Below, piece by piece: positions 53,041 through 63,586 of a stretch of 64,000 nt of DNA. The DNA comes from Conchocele bisecta. Its lineage: Eukaryota > Mollusca > Bivalvia > Lucinida > Thyasiridae. The notes below the pieces were generated by a model. That model searched no databases. It was not told the DNA's origin and saw nothing but the letters and a program-made list of their open reading frames with translations. Position 1 is the stretch's first letter, and each line of letters opens with the position of its first letter. The stretch is from positions 40,665,840 through 40,729,839 of the forward strand of contig CM055265.1 in the NCBI GenBank assembly GCA_029237695.1, given 5' to 3'. The position numbers were made by a program, and so were the translations under genes.

Positions 53041-54607
53041 CTGTAGGCCCAGGAGTATTACATATACAAGCTTGAGCAAAAAACGTAAGCAAGGGGAGAT
53101 AACTAAGTAATCCAAGGATAAAAGTAGGTCAAGGTGAAATATAGGTTCAGGGATTATTGATGTACATCACTAGGAGATGAAGTTGTCCAAGTATGGTTGA
53201 TGTAGGCCCAGAAGTATTCCATATACAAGCTTGACTATAAACATTAACCAAGTAATTGAAGGTTAAATGTAGGTGAAGGTAAAAACAAAGGTCAGGGGTT
53301 ATGATGTACATCCATATGAGAAAAAGTTATCCAAGTATGGTGTCTGTATGCACAATAGTATTCCATCTACAAGCTTGACTAAAAACCTTAACCAAGGTTG
53401 AGTAAAAACCTTAACCAAGGGGAATTAAGTTAGTAATTTAAGGTTAAATGTAGGTCAAGGTCAAATATAGGTCAGGGGTTGTTGATGTACATCACTAGGA
53501 GATGAAGTTGTCCAAGTATGGTTGGTGTAGGGCCATGAGTATTCCATCTACAAGCTTGAGTAAAAAGCTTGAGTAAAAAGCTTAACCAAAGAGAATTAAG
53601 TAAGTAATTCAAGAGGAAATGTAGGTCAAGGTCAAATATAGATCAGGGGTTATTGATGTACATCACTATGAGAAAAGGTTGTCCAATTGTGGTGTCTGTA
53701 TGCACAATAGTATTCCATGTACAAGCTTGAGTAAAAAGCTTAACCAAGGTCGAGTAAAAACCTTAACCAAGGGGAATTAAGTAAGTAATTCAAGGTTAAA
53801 TGTAGGTCAAAGTCAAATATAGGTCAGGGGTTGTTGATGTATATCACTAGGAGATGAAGTTGTCCAAGTATGGTTGATGTAGGGCCAGGAGTATTCCATC
53901 TACAAGCTTGACTAAAAACGTTAACCAAGGGGAATTAAGCAATTCAAGAGGAAATGTAGGTCAAGGTCAAATATAGATCAGGGGTTGTTGATGTACATCA
54001 CTAGGAGATGAAGTTGTCCAAGTATGGTGGGTGTAGGGCCAGTAGTATTCCATATAGAAGGTTGACTAAAAACCTTAACCAAAAGGAATTAAGTAAGTAA
54101 TTGAAGAGGAAATGTAGGTGAAGGTCAAATATAGATCAGGGGTTATTGATGTACATACCTATGAGAAAAGGTTGTCGAAGTATGGTGTCTAGATGCACAA
54201 TAGTATTCAATGTACAAGCTTGAAAAAAAACCTTAACCAAGGTTGACTAAAAACCTTAACCAAGGGGAATTAAGTAAGTAATTCAAGAGGAAATGTAGGT
54301 CAAGGTCAAATATAGATCAGGGATTATTGATGTGCATCACTAGGAGATGAAATTGTCCAAGTATGGTGGGTGTAGGGCCAGTAGTATTGCATATACAAAC
54401 TTGACTAAAAACCTTAACCAAGGTTGACTAAAAACCTTAACCAAGGGGAATTAACCAAGTAATTCAAGAGGAAATGTAGGTCAAGGTCAAATATAGATCA
54501 GGGGTTATTGATGTACATCACTAGGAGATGAAGTTGTCCAAGTATGGTGGGTGTAGGGCCAGTAGTATTCCATATACAAGCTTGACTAAAAACCTTAACC
54601 AAGGCGT
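53040..54607 (+). repeat. 150-270 bp tandem array with AAAAACCTTAACCAAGG
   Basis: About nine units share GGTCAAGGTCAAATATAGAT, CAGGGGTTATTGATGTACAT, CACTAGGAGATGAAGTTGTC and CAAGTATGGTGGGTGTAGGG. A 23-bp TTGACTAAAAACCTTAACCA unit is present in one or two copies per repeat. Confidence 0.85.
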
Positions 54608-54618
54608 GACGCGACGGT

Positions 54619-54650
<32 letters not shown>

Positions 54651-54652
54651 GG
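54608..54652. repeat. (GACGCC)n microsatellite closing the array
   Basis: GACGGTGACGCC followed by GACGCC units, GC-rich, then GGGGTGACAACATAAGCTC. The same type of array terminus (GGACGGACGACGG) closes the 57-58.6 kb array. Confidence 0.75.
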
Positions 54653-54877
54653 TGACAACATAAGCTCTACTTATTCTTCGAATAGTCGAGCTAAAAATCT
54701 TTGAGGAGGGTAACTTTTTTTGGTATTGGCGAATAAGTATTTACATTTAAATAGTTTTTAAATTTAATGTGTTTAATAGCCAAAAGATTGTCGGCAGAAA
54801 AACATGGAACAGACAGAGTTCATTAATTGATATGATTGTGAATATTTCTTTGAAAAGAACTGACAAATGAATACGGT

Positions 54878-54993
54878 ACTGTAGATCTTCATTACGAGCC
54901 GGCACATCTGGATCTACAGTGTTTGCAAATGTTGGCTTCATGGTCTTTGCAAATGTTGGCTTTATGGTCTAAGGGAGTTGAAAGTGTTAAATC
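54878..54993 (-). mobile_element. TTAA MITE family 5, fragment
   Basis: GTAGATCTTCATTACGAGCC GGCACATCTGGATCTACA, ending GGAGTTGAAAGTGTTAA; contains a duplicated GCAAATGTTGGCTT. Confidence 0.45.
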
Positions 54994-55062
54994 ATCAGGC
55001 TGGGCTTCATCTTGAGTTGCTTGAAAGTGATAAACCTTGAATTACAACAAACATAAACAATT

Positions 55063-55313
55063 TCAACCCTTATACCACTACACACAAATGATTGTCGTCT
55101 GCTGTTGCTTAATAAGTCATGCCTTATTTCTCAATAAAAACATGCTTTGACAGCACTTCAGAATCATTTCCATTGGAAATGATTCTCAAGTGCTGTCAAA
55201 CCATGTTGTAAATTATTCTAAAGTGCTGGGAAAGCATGTTTTTGATGATAAAAATGTAAAATAGAAAATAAACAGCAGACGACAAAAAATTAAGATAGCG
55301 GTGTAAGGGTTAA
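55063..55313. mobile_element. TTAA MITE family 1
   Basis: TCAACCCTTATACCACTAC to GCGGTGTAAGGGTTAA. First block of a chain in which five consecutive blocks share TTAA borders. Confidence 0.7.
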
Positions 55314-55491
55314 CTATTGCATATTTTGTTTCATATTATGCCTTTTTCTGAAGACAAACATGGATTGGTAGCACATGACAAATACTTCCTGATTCTAAAG
55401 TGCTGCCAGACCATGTTTTTGTTGAAAAAGCATGGAAATTAAACAATAAACAGAAGATGACAAAATATTAATTCGGTAATGTGAGGTTTAA
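55310..55491. mobile_element. TTAA MITE family 1, diverged, chained
   Basis: TTAACTATTGCATATTTTG to GGTAATGTGAGGTTTAA with arms GGTAGCACATGACAAAT and ATTCTAAAGTGCTGCCAGAC. Confidence 0.6.
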
Positions 55492-56111
55492 CTTGACTAC
55501 AAGAATACAAGAATACAAAGTTCAAAGTGTATGATCACGTGGTACTAACAACAACAACAAGTACCAATGCAAAGTACGTATTCTTTATTAAGTGTCCTTA
55601 TTACGTAACGGATTTTGATGTAATATATGGCGCATCAAACGCGTCTTGTTAAGCTGCATTTGGTGGTCTCTTTATTTTCGCCCAAACTTTTGTTGTTTTT
55701 GCGAAGAATTGATTTCCGTGTCTCTGACACGGAAATCAATTCTTCGCAAAAATGATATAAGTCTGTGTCAAACTCCCTAGACCAGCAAATGCAGCTCATG
55801 AAGACGCGTTTGCTGCGCCATATTTCATCAAAATCCGTTGCATATTAAGGAAAATATCAAATAATACTTACTTTGGAGTGGGCGACGTTGTTGTTGTTGT
55901 AACCACGTGATCATATACCCTGAAGTTATAGATAGTGTACAATGAGTACGATTTCACCTAATACTATTGCTGAAGGGAACAATGGTATGAATTATTATAT
56001 CTTTACTTTGACAAAACCACTTTGTGAACATGTCTATTACCATCATAATATGTGACCTGCCATAACGAAAGGGAACTTATTGAATTTATGACGCGTATAG
56101 CCCCAGATTAA
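55488..56111 (+). repeat. TTAA-bounded duplicated block, copy 1, with insertion
   Basis: From TTAACTTGACTACAAGAATA to TAGCCCCAGATTAA. Outside the 400-bp insertion (55523-55922) it matches 56615-56834 closely: AATGAGTACGATTTCACCTA, GCTGAAGGGAACAATGG and TTTGACAAAACCACTTTGTG. Confidence 0.75.
55523..55922. mobile_element. 400-bp palindromic element with AAGTT flanks
   Basis: Ends CAAAGTGTATGATCACGTGG and CCACGTGATCATATACCCTG, then AACAACAACAAC / GTTGTTGTTGTT and a weakly paired body. The centre is a perfect stem TTTTTGCGAAGAATTGATTT CCGTGTC (55696-55752). AAGTT lies on both sides, and the duplicate block (56645) shows the empty site ACACAGTTATAG. CAGGG-type ends hint at hAT relatives, but the short duplication does not fit well. 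Confidence 0.7.
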
Positions 56112-56618
56112 AGGTACATGCTCACTCAGTAGGCACAAAATGTTCTTTCTAGGAATTAAATAAGTGTATAATTGTGTCACTATTCCACCAGTTTATATAA
56201 TTACAAGTGCCCACTAAACAAATATAATCATTTAGTAATATTTATTTTATTGATAGTGACTCGCGGTGGTAACAGGCTATTTTCATATGCAAATGGGGTA
56301 TGATATTTTTTAATTATTTATACTAATTAAATGTGTCACCTGAAAAAATAATATTTTCGACAGATTATAAAGTATGATCATTGTACATCAAAAAATTAAT
56401 ACAGAGAATAAATATTAATGTTCGTTAACATTTTAAGGAAACACGGTTATCGCCCCTGATATCAATGTGGAAATATACGTCTGGTATAAAATGTATAATA
56501 ATGCCAATCAATACGTGTGGTAATGGTGAATGAATGTTTATTTTGCCAAAGGATGTGTCAGATGATGTCTCTGATATAAAGAACATGTTGTGCCTACTGA
56601 GTGGGCATGTACCTTTAA
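56108..56618 (+). mobile_element. TTAA element family 4, complete
   Basis: TTAAAGGTACATGCTCACTC to GAGTGGGCATGTACCTTTAA; 511 bp. The interior has ATGATATTTTTTAATTATTT and GGAAACACGGTTATCGCCCC shared with the 22541 and 41867 copies. It shares its left TTAA with copy 1 and its right TTAA with copy 2 of the duplicated block. Confidence 0.85.
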
Positions 56619-56834
56619 CTGGGACGACAAGAATACAAGAATACACAGTTATAGTTAGTGTACAATGAATGAGATTTCACCTAATAATATTGCTGAAGGG
56701 AACAATGGCATGAATTATTATATCTTTGCTTTGACAAAACCACTTTGTGAACATGTGTATTACCATAATGATATGTCATAACGAAAGGGAGCTAATTGCT
56801 AATTGAGCTTATGAAGAGTATAGCCCCAGATTAA
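56615..56834 (+). repeat. TTAA-bounded duplicated block, copy 2 (no insertion)
   Basis: TTAACTGGGACGACAAGAAT to TATAGCCCCAGATTAA, the 220-bp form without the palindromic insertion. No inverted terminal repeats are evident, so it may be either a TTAA-delimited element or a host segment duplicated between two TTAA sites. Confidence 0.7.
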
Positions 56835-56871
56835 AATGTGCATCTGGTTCGTCATGAGCTGCAAAGGCAAA

Positions 56872-57000
56872 TGTGGCTGTGACTGGAGTAATGGGGCTGC
56901 TGGGATCTATGACCAGCGTAGCTCCTGATCAAATAGCAAACTCCCGTAGACAGATAACATTCTATTATTGCTTGTTATTTCGTTGATGGAATGGCGAACA
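56872..57000 (+). mobile_element. family 7 MITE, truncated
   Basis: TGTGGCTGTGACTGGAGTAA to TTCGTTGATGGAATGGCGAA CA, cut where the next array begins. Confidence 0.55.
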
Positions 57001-58640
57001 AAAACAAGAGGGCCATGATGGCTTTAATTCGCTCACCTGACTCCATGAACACCAGATGAGAATGTGACATTGAGTTCATATGTTTTAAAAAAATTGTGCT
57101 ATTTTTAGACGACGGCCATCTTGGATTAGCGACGACCTACGTTTTAACAACTGAAAAGGATTCACCCATGGACAATAACTGTGAAGTTTGACCACCATGG
57201 GCCAAGCGGTTCGTGTGAAGAAGAATTTTGAAATCTCTAATAAAAGAACGACCTTTTGACCTTTCGGCGGCCATCTTGGATGACATGACCATCCAATTTC
57301 AACAAAAAATGTACCAGAGTGATCACCTCTCTGATACCTTCGATTTGATATATACATGACCCATATTCGGTCAAAAATAAAATTTGACCCCAATTTGACA
57401 CCACGGGTCACGCCCATATTTGATCCCGAGGTCACCATTTTAACAATTTTGAAAGAGTATTGTACATTGATCATTCCTTCCAAGATTTGTCGAAATCCGG
57501 CTATCGGTTCATGAGAAGAAGATTTTTTAAGAATTTGTGCTATTTTTAGACGGCGGCCATCTTGGATTAGCGACGACCTCCGTTTTAACAAATCTGAAAA
57601 GGTTTCACCCATGGACCATAACTGTGAAGTTTGGCCACCATGGGCCAAGCGGTTCATGTGAAGAAGTATTTTGAAATCTCTAATAAAAGAACAACGTTTT
57701 GACCTTTTGGCGGCCATCTTGGATGAAATGACCATCCAATTTCGACAAATAATGTACCAGAGTGATCGCCTCTTTGATACCTTCAATTTGATATAGACAT
57801 GACCATATTCGGTCAAAATTAAATTTGACCCCATTTGACCCCACGGGTCACGCCCATTTTTGACCCTGGCGTCACCATTTTAACAACTTTGAAAGAGCAT
57901 TGTACATCGATCATTCTAACCAAGTTTCGTCGAAATCCGGCTAGCGGTTCATGAGAAGAAGATTTTATAGGAATTTATGCTATTTTTAGACGGCGGCCAT
58001 CTTGGATTAGCGATGACCTCCATTTTAACAAATCTGAAAAGGCTTCACCCATGAACCATAACTGTGAAGTTTGGCTACCATGGGCCAAGCAGTTCATGTG
58101 AAGAAGAATTTTGAAATCTATAATAAAAGAAGGACCTTTTGACCTTTCGGCGGCCATCTTGGATGACATAACCATCCGATTTCGACAATTTCGACAGTGA
58201 TTGCCTCGTTGATACCTTCGAATTGATACCTTCGAATTGATATATAACATGACCATATTCGGTCAAAAATTAAATTTGACCCCAATTTGACCCCACTGGC
58301 CACGCCCATTTTTGACCCCGGGGTCACCATTTTAACAACTTTGAAAGAGCATTGTACATCGATCATTCCTACCAAGTTTTGTCGAAATCCGGTTGGCGGT
58401 TCTTGAGAAGAAGATTTTTGACGAATTTGTGCTATTTTTAGACGGTGGCCATCTTGGATTATGTAATGACGTCATTTTATCAATTTTGTAATCCCCCTAC
58501 CTAAGGACCATGACCATGAAGTTTGGTGTCTATAGGCCCAATGGTTACCGAGGAGAAGACGTTTGATAATGTTCACGGACGGACGGACGACGGACACATT
58601 GCGGTAACAATAGCTCACATGAGCTAAAAAGTGAAAAGGT
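57001..58640 (-). repeat. 430-bp tandem array ('ACAAGAGGGCCATGATGG' family)
   Basis: Three units and a partial fourth contain GACGGCGGCCATCTTGGATT twice per unit (second time as TTTCGGCGGCCATCTTGGAT), plus CCATGGACCATAACTGTGAA, GAAATCTCTAATAAAAGAAC, TTTGACCCCACGGGTCACGC and GAAAGAGCATTGTACATCGA. A minus-strand frame of 249 codons (57834-57085) spans it, but its sequence is simply the unit translated nearly twice. CAAGATGGCCGCC resembles a YY1 site. The array ends with GACGGACGGACGACGGACAC and AATAGCTCACATGAGC. Confidence 0.85.
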
Positions 58641-58677
58641 TTAACGTTCCAGTATTCTAAGGTCATGTACAGACGGG

Positions 58678-58786
58678 AGGAATGGCGAACAGTGTAGATC
58701 CAGATCAGACTGTGCGGATGCACAGTCTGATCTGGATGTACACTGTTCGCAAAACCCATAAGCCCTATTTCTCCAGTCACAGCCAT
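58678..58786 (-). mobile_element. family 7 MITE half feeding the 130-bp array
   Basis: GGAATGGCGAACAGTGTAGA, hairpin TCAGACTGTGCGGATGCACAGTCTGA, then TTTCTCCAGTCACAGCCA. Confidence 0.65.
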
Positions 58787-59245
58787 AAATAAGCGCAGTT
58801 TTTCAGATCATGGCCCATATCAATTCACAAGTTCAGATCTACTCCGGATGCACAGTCTGATCTGGATGTACACTGTTCGCAAAACCCATAAGCCCTATTT
58901 CTCCAGTCACAGCCATAAATAAGCGCAGTTTTTCAGATCATGGCCCATATCAATTCACAAGTTCAGATCTACTCCGGATGCACAGTCTGATCTGGATATT
59001 CTGATACACTGTTTTTCGCAAAACCCATAAGCCCTATTTCTCCAGTCACAGCCATAAATAAGCGCAGTTTTTCAGATCATGGCCCATATCAATTCACAAG
59101 TTCGGATCTACTCCGGATGCACAGTCTGATCTGGATGTACACTGTTCGCAAAACCCATAAGCCCTATTTCTCCAGTCACAGCCATAAATAAGCCCAGTTT
59201 TTCAGATCATGGCCCATATCAATTCACAAGTTCAGATCTACTCCA
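58716..59245 (+). repeat. 130-bp tandem array, four units
   Basis: CGGATGCACAGTCTGATCTG ... AAAACCCATAAGCCCTATTT CTCCAGTCACAGCC ... TTTTTCAGATCATGGCCCAT ... GTTCAGATCTACTC. Starts near 58721, 58851, 58981 and 59120; units are nearly identical except a 9-bp insertion in the third. Half of each unit is the end of a family 7 MITE, the rest is its original flank. Confidence 0.9.
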
Positions 59246-59321
59246 ACAGCAATAGAGAAATGTTTACTTTTAAGGAGCATAAATTGAGTGGCTCGCAGAT
59301 CAAAGAACGACCACCTCATAC

Positions 59322-59545
59322 GTGGCTGTGACTGGAGAAATGGGGCTTATGTGTTTTGCAACCAGTGCAGATCCAGATCAGCCCTTGCAGTCTGATCAGT
59401 ATATGCACTATTCGCCATTCAAAAAATTAAACATCCGACATGCTTGTGACAAATAATATAGATCGTTAATCTGGCTACGAGAGTGTGTTATTTGATCAAG
59501 AGCTACATTGGTCACAAATCGCACGAGCCCCTTTCTCCAGTAACA
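59322..59545 (+). mobile_element. family 7 MITE
   Basis: GTGGCTGTGACTGGAGAAAT to GCCCCTTTCTCCAGTAACA. Interior CAGATCAGCCCTTGCAGTCT and TGTGTTATTTGATCAAGAGC. Confidence 0.65.
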
Positions 59546-60771
59546 TATATGACAATACTAGGACATGATATTCTACAAACAAACTCCATTTCCATAATGT
59601 AGTAATTGGTTTCCGATATTTGCCTGGTGTCGGCAAATACGCGTTACTTGCAATTATCATAATATTAGGCCAAAAAATTACAATTGTGGATACACGACTA
59701 ATTGGATTTGACATAAAAATAATATTTTCACATTCACAAATCCAAAAGTAACAGAATTGTTGCATGAAGAATATCCCCTCATCACATATTTGTCTATTTT
59801 CGGAGTCAATATTGGGACCCATTCTAAATGCGATAAAGTATTATTTTTTTTCCAATTCACAGTTAAATAAATCAAACAGTCCATTTTGACTCATGTACAT
59901 AAACCCGTACATCATCCGTATATCATCCAAAGAATTGTCCTCAAAAATGTTCATTTTAAAAACCAAACGAGTATTTAACTATAAATGCCAAGAAGGTCAT
60001 TTCTGTTAGGCAACAAGTTTACATACATCCCATAAGGTTTTCTTGGACAAAATAGGCTTTCACAGTGTAATAACACAGTGTAAAATAAAATTAGGTGCAC
60101 TATCTCTATAATACATTAAACAAGAACGCCACATGGGTCGTTTTAATCACATGTATAAACAAAGTCTGCTTTCTGAAGAGTTTGTTGACCCATTGTTAAT
60201 GTTTTGGAGAATCCTGTAATGGCTGTGTAACAGTAAGATAAATACACAGTGCTGTAGATATATACCTGTATTACAACATCAAATCCAGTGACATGTAATC
60301 AGTTTTCTGAGTGTATTGTCACTGGTGTCTACTTGCCTACTATGCGAGAGTAAATATGGCGTTACCTGTGGGTAACGTGTACACTAACAATAAACTGTGT
60401 GTCAGATTGTAAAAGTTGACACATTAAAATTTATTTTGAGATTGATGGGAGAAATGCTCAGATACCTCACGTTTTGTTAGCTAGCAAAATATTGATAGCA
60501 TGCTGTTGTCATATATGTCTATATATTAAACCAAATGTTACTAGTTTCACTGTCATATTATTTGCTGTATGTGTTAAACGCTCGAAATGGTGAAACTGTA
60601 CGATGGCTTGTATACATACAAAGATGGCGGAGATGACAACTCAATGTACCATATAGTGTACAGTAACATGACAATATTCACATATGTTACGTATGTTCAT
60701 GTATGACATTACTCTTTTGAAGCAATTATCACTGAAGTCAAATGTATCAATCTATGAGCTACAGTTGTTTC
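59546..60771. other. unannotated low-repeat stretch
   Basis: The longest stretch in the window without a repeat family that I recognise. AT-rich. A 39-codon frame at 60587-60706 (MVKLYDGLYTYKDGG...) starts in a reasonable AAATGG context but is too short to call. No splice pair or RNA gene found. Confidence 0.4.
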
Positions 60772-62392
60772 TGTCAAAATGTTCCGGGTTTATACGTGTA
60801 CAAAGTGTTGTGCGTTGCGTATCCGTGGAGTTTTTGTTAGTTGCGTTTCAAACCGTGTGTCGTCTACGTGTAATACGTTTTCGGCCATGCGTTGCGTTTC
60901 CCCACTCTTGCGCATGCGCGAAAGTCGAACAAACCGTGGTCAACGCATTGAGTTTCAAAAGCGTGTAATCCGTGTACAACGGTTGTAAACGTATACAACG
61001 CTAAGGTAAACCGTTTAAACGATTTAACGATTTCTTTGACGAACGGTTACACGCATATACATGTACACAGCACCGTACAGATGAAACCGTGTTATACGTA
61101 TAACACGTTTCCACGGGTTTTAACGCATTACACGTTTTGGTATGCCAACCTTGTATCGCGTAGAATGCGCATGCTCTGATCGTTCTTCGTGTGTGTATAT
61201 GTACTTCTAGACTCACTGCAGGGCTTCTAAAATTTTCAATTTTCCGGTTCTGGACCGATTTTTGAACTCTCAGACCGATTGAGATTTGAAAACTAGTCTT
61301 AAAAATCGGTCCGAGAAAAATTGCCAGTCAGCTGCTATTTCGCTATAAACCTTGTAAATTTACCGGTTTTGACCACCAAGTAATTTATGACACATATCCG
61401 CTGGGCCATATCCGTGTTAAACCAGTGTGCAGCTCGCTGTGTATTCAGTTTCTCCAAATATCGATTAATCTTAACACACGCGTGGACAGGTGTATAGCGG
61501 ATTAGTGACTGAAATAGACTGGCTTCAGCGTAAAGATAATACGAGAGTTCCTAGACTCGCCATTTCTGATGATGTTAAAAATTAAAATAAAAATAAAGAA
61601 ACCATGCACTGTGTTTATCTGTGTTCGTAATATTTGACCCCAAGTAACTGCACACGGACTATCGGCCCGGGCTATTCCATATTAAGTTAGGAACTGTTAC
61701 ATTACGCCTGTATTAGGCGTCATTTTTGTGTATATAAAATGTACATAGGAATGCCGCAGATCCTGATGAGCCGGCTCTCGTGATCTACAATTCTCAAACA
61801 TTTTGATAAACGACAAGGTACATCTGTCGTGTTAAAAGTGTGACTCATTAGTCATCAGGGATTAGGGATCGATTGAAGTGCTAAATCACACCGCCATTAC
61901 CGATGTACTTTGAACTCGATCTGAGGGTATATATTCGCGATATTTTAAAAGGGACAAAACAAGGACGCCTCGAAGCGATCGGGGCCGAACAGGTATTTGC
62001 GTTAAAACGTGTAACCGTTGTACACGTTTCAACGCTTTCATATAGCTACAAACGCTTCCAGGTAAAGCGTTGTACACGTTTCAACTCTTTCACCTCGCTA
62101 CATATGTATACGCCAAAGCGTGTTATACACCTTGAAGCTAAACGTATTACACGCTTTAAAACTAAACGGTTTGACAATGTGTATTACACGTGTACGAACC
62201 GTATTATACGTTTAAACAACGTATACAACGCTTTTAAACTAAACGGTTTGACAATGTGTATTACACGTGTACGAACCGTATTATACGTTTAAACAACGTA
62301 TACAACGCTACAGCAAACCGTTGCGTTCGCGTTGCGTTCGCGTTGAGTTTGCAAGTGTTGTCTACGGTGGAACAAAAACGGACACTGCACTG
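60772..62392 (+). mobile_element. mariner-like nonautonomous element, copy C
   Basis: CAGTTGTTTCTGTCAAAATG to GGACACTGCACTG, with TA at 60770-60771 and 62393-62394. Same plan as copy B. The unoccupied target appears at 63552-63566 (GAGCTATGTCCTTAA), confirming TA duplication. Lacks one internal repeat block present in B (about 47235-47345). Confidence 0.8.
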
Positions 62393-62399
62393 TATGTCC

Positions 62400-62612
62400 T
62401 TAACCCTTAGACTGCTGGAAACAAAAAATGTTGTCTGCTGTTGCTTAATATTTTGCCTTTTTTCTCAATAAAAACATGGTTTGACAGCACTTTAGAATTT
62501 CCATTGGAAATGATTCTAAACCGCTGTCAAAACATGGTTTTTTTATGAGAAAAATGGAACATAAAAAATAAACAGCAGACAACACAGTTTAATTCAGCAT
62601 TTTAAGGGTTAA
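62400..62612. mobile_element. TTAA MITE family 1
   Basis: TTAACCCTTAGACTGCTGG to GCATTTTAAGGGTTAA. Intact TTAA at both ends; the empty site TCCTTAAACCAGTTGAC is at 63561. Confidence 0.8.
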
Positions 62613-62799
62613 ACAAGTTGACAATTTCATCATGAGAAACTGAGCCTTGTAACTTAGGCGTAAAAAAAAAGAAGTTTGTTTCCGGTTACCCGACCGACCG
62701 TCTAGTTTTACCCCCGACTGTAATTTTTTTATTGGCAATTTTACATCGGTCCCGGAAAATGTTGTCGTGACCGCGTTTTTTACCTGTCCCGTATCCAAC

Positions 62800-62934
62800 A
62801 TGGCCGGCGAGAGCAACAGTTTGATTGCTCTGCGATGTTTTTTGTGCAAGGTCAACGAGATTCGGGTGGTAGACCATGGCTCGTTGATAAATGGCATTTA
62901 CAACATGGTCCACACCAAATCTACGCCATTTTAA
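62800..62934 (+). CDS. possible short first exon, low confidence
   Basis: An ATG in the context CCAACATGGCC opens a 44-codon frame beginning MAGESNSLIALRCFLCKVNE and ending in TAA. The surroundings (62690-62950) are richer in CpG than most of the window, and a consensus splice donor CTGTAAGT follows at 62946-62953, 12 bp after the stop. This could be a promoter-proximal exon with an upstream ORF, or part of an unrecognised repeat. The antisense frame at 62940-62686 is equally long. Nothing here is recognised as a family. Confidence 0.2.
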   Translation: MAGESNSLIALRCFLCKVNEIRVVDHGSLINGIYNMVHTKSTPF

Positions 62935-63199
62935 GGCCACTTGCTCTGTAAGTATTGGCGATTTACAGCGTTAGAATTGTGTGTCATGTGTTTTCGCGGC
63001 ATGACATTTTTGAAGGGAAAATAAGTTATTTCCCAATATGACATGAAATTTAAAAAAAATAGCTGTTACAGTTGTGTAATTGTTTACTTCAGTGTGTCTA
63101 ACAATTGATTCTAGATACACTATGACTTTTGAATATTTTTCCTGTCAAATATTAATGCTTCAATATTGGACTATTCCAGTAAACATACATACTCATAGA

Positions 63200-63360
63200 T
63201 ATTCATGTGACACAGTCCATCCCCTACATTTCTTTTGTTCCGACTTACAGTCCCATCCCCTACATTTTTCTTTTGTCGTCACAATCCATCCCTACATTTT
63301 GTGGTCCCGATCACGCCCCCGACCCCACCCCCTTACATTTGTTTTTGTTCTCTTCCACAG
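63200..63360. repeat. degenerate CCCATCCCCTACATTT repeats
   Basis: Four to five copies of a 25-45 bp unit: CATCCCCTACATTTCTTTTG, CATCCCCTACATTTTTCTTT, CATCCCTACATTTTGTGG and CACCCCCTTACATTTGTTTTT. Confidence 0.65.
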
Positions 63361-63586
63361 GGCAGTAGGTATATTAACAGCGGTGTCAAAAATTGATTCA
63401 CCCGACCCGGTCCGACTAAATTACAATGATACATACAGTGTACAGTAAAAAGTAAAAAAGAAATAAAAAAAAAAATTAAAAAATCCCTACCTACCGACCC
63501 TATCTTTTTTTTGGTGCCTTATGAAATATGTAGCCAAATGTATCTATCTATGAGCTATGTCCTTAAACCAGTTGACAATTTCATGA

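Noticed and set aside
51584..53092. Several 65-87 codon frames with 'INNHAPTSKVKVTVEGQRS'
   Set aside because: Shadows of the 155-bp array; the same peptide appears once per unit.
53040..54607. CRISPR array
   Set aside because: The repeats are long eukaryotic-type tandem units without short unique spacers, and no cas genes exist.
57085..57834. Longest frame of the window, 249 codons on the minus strand
   Set aside because: It lies wholly inside the 430-bp tandem array; its two halves are the same unit translated twice, and the other units are broken by indels.
60587..60706. 39-codon frame MVKLYDGLYTYKDGG...
   Set aside because: Too short, no splice signals or homology that I can recognise.
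62686..62940. 84-codon minus-strand frame opposite the candidate exon
   Set aside because: Antisense to a weak candidate, no domain; kept only as a reason for low confidence in the plus-strand call.
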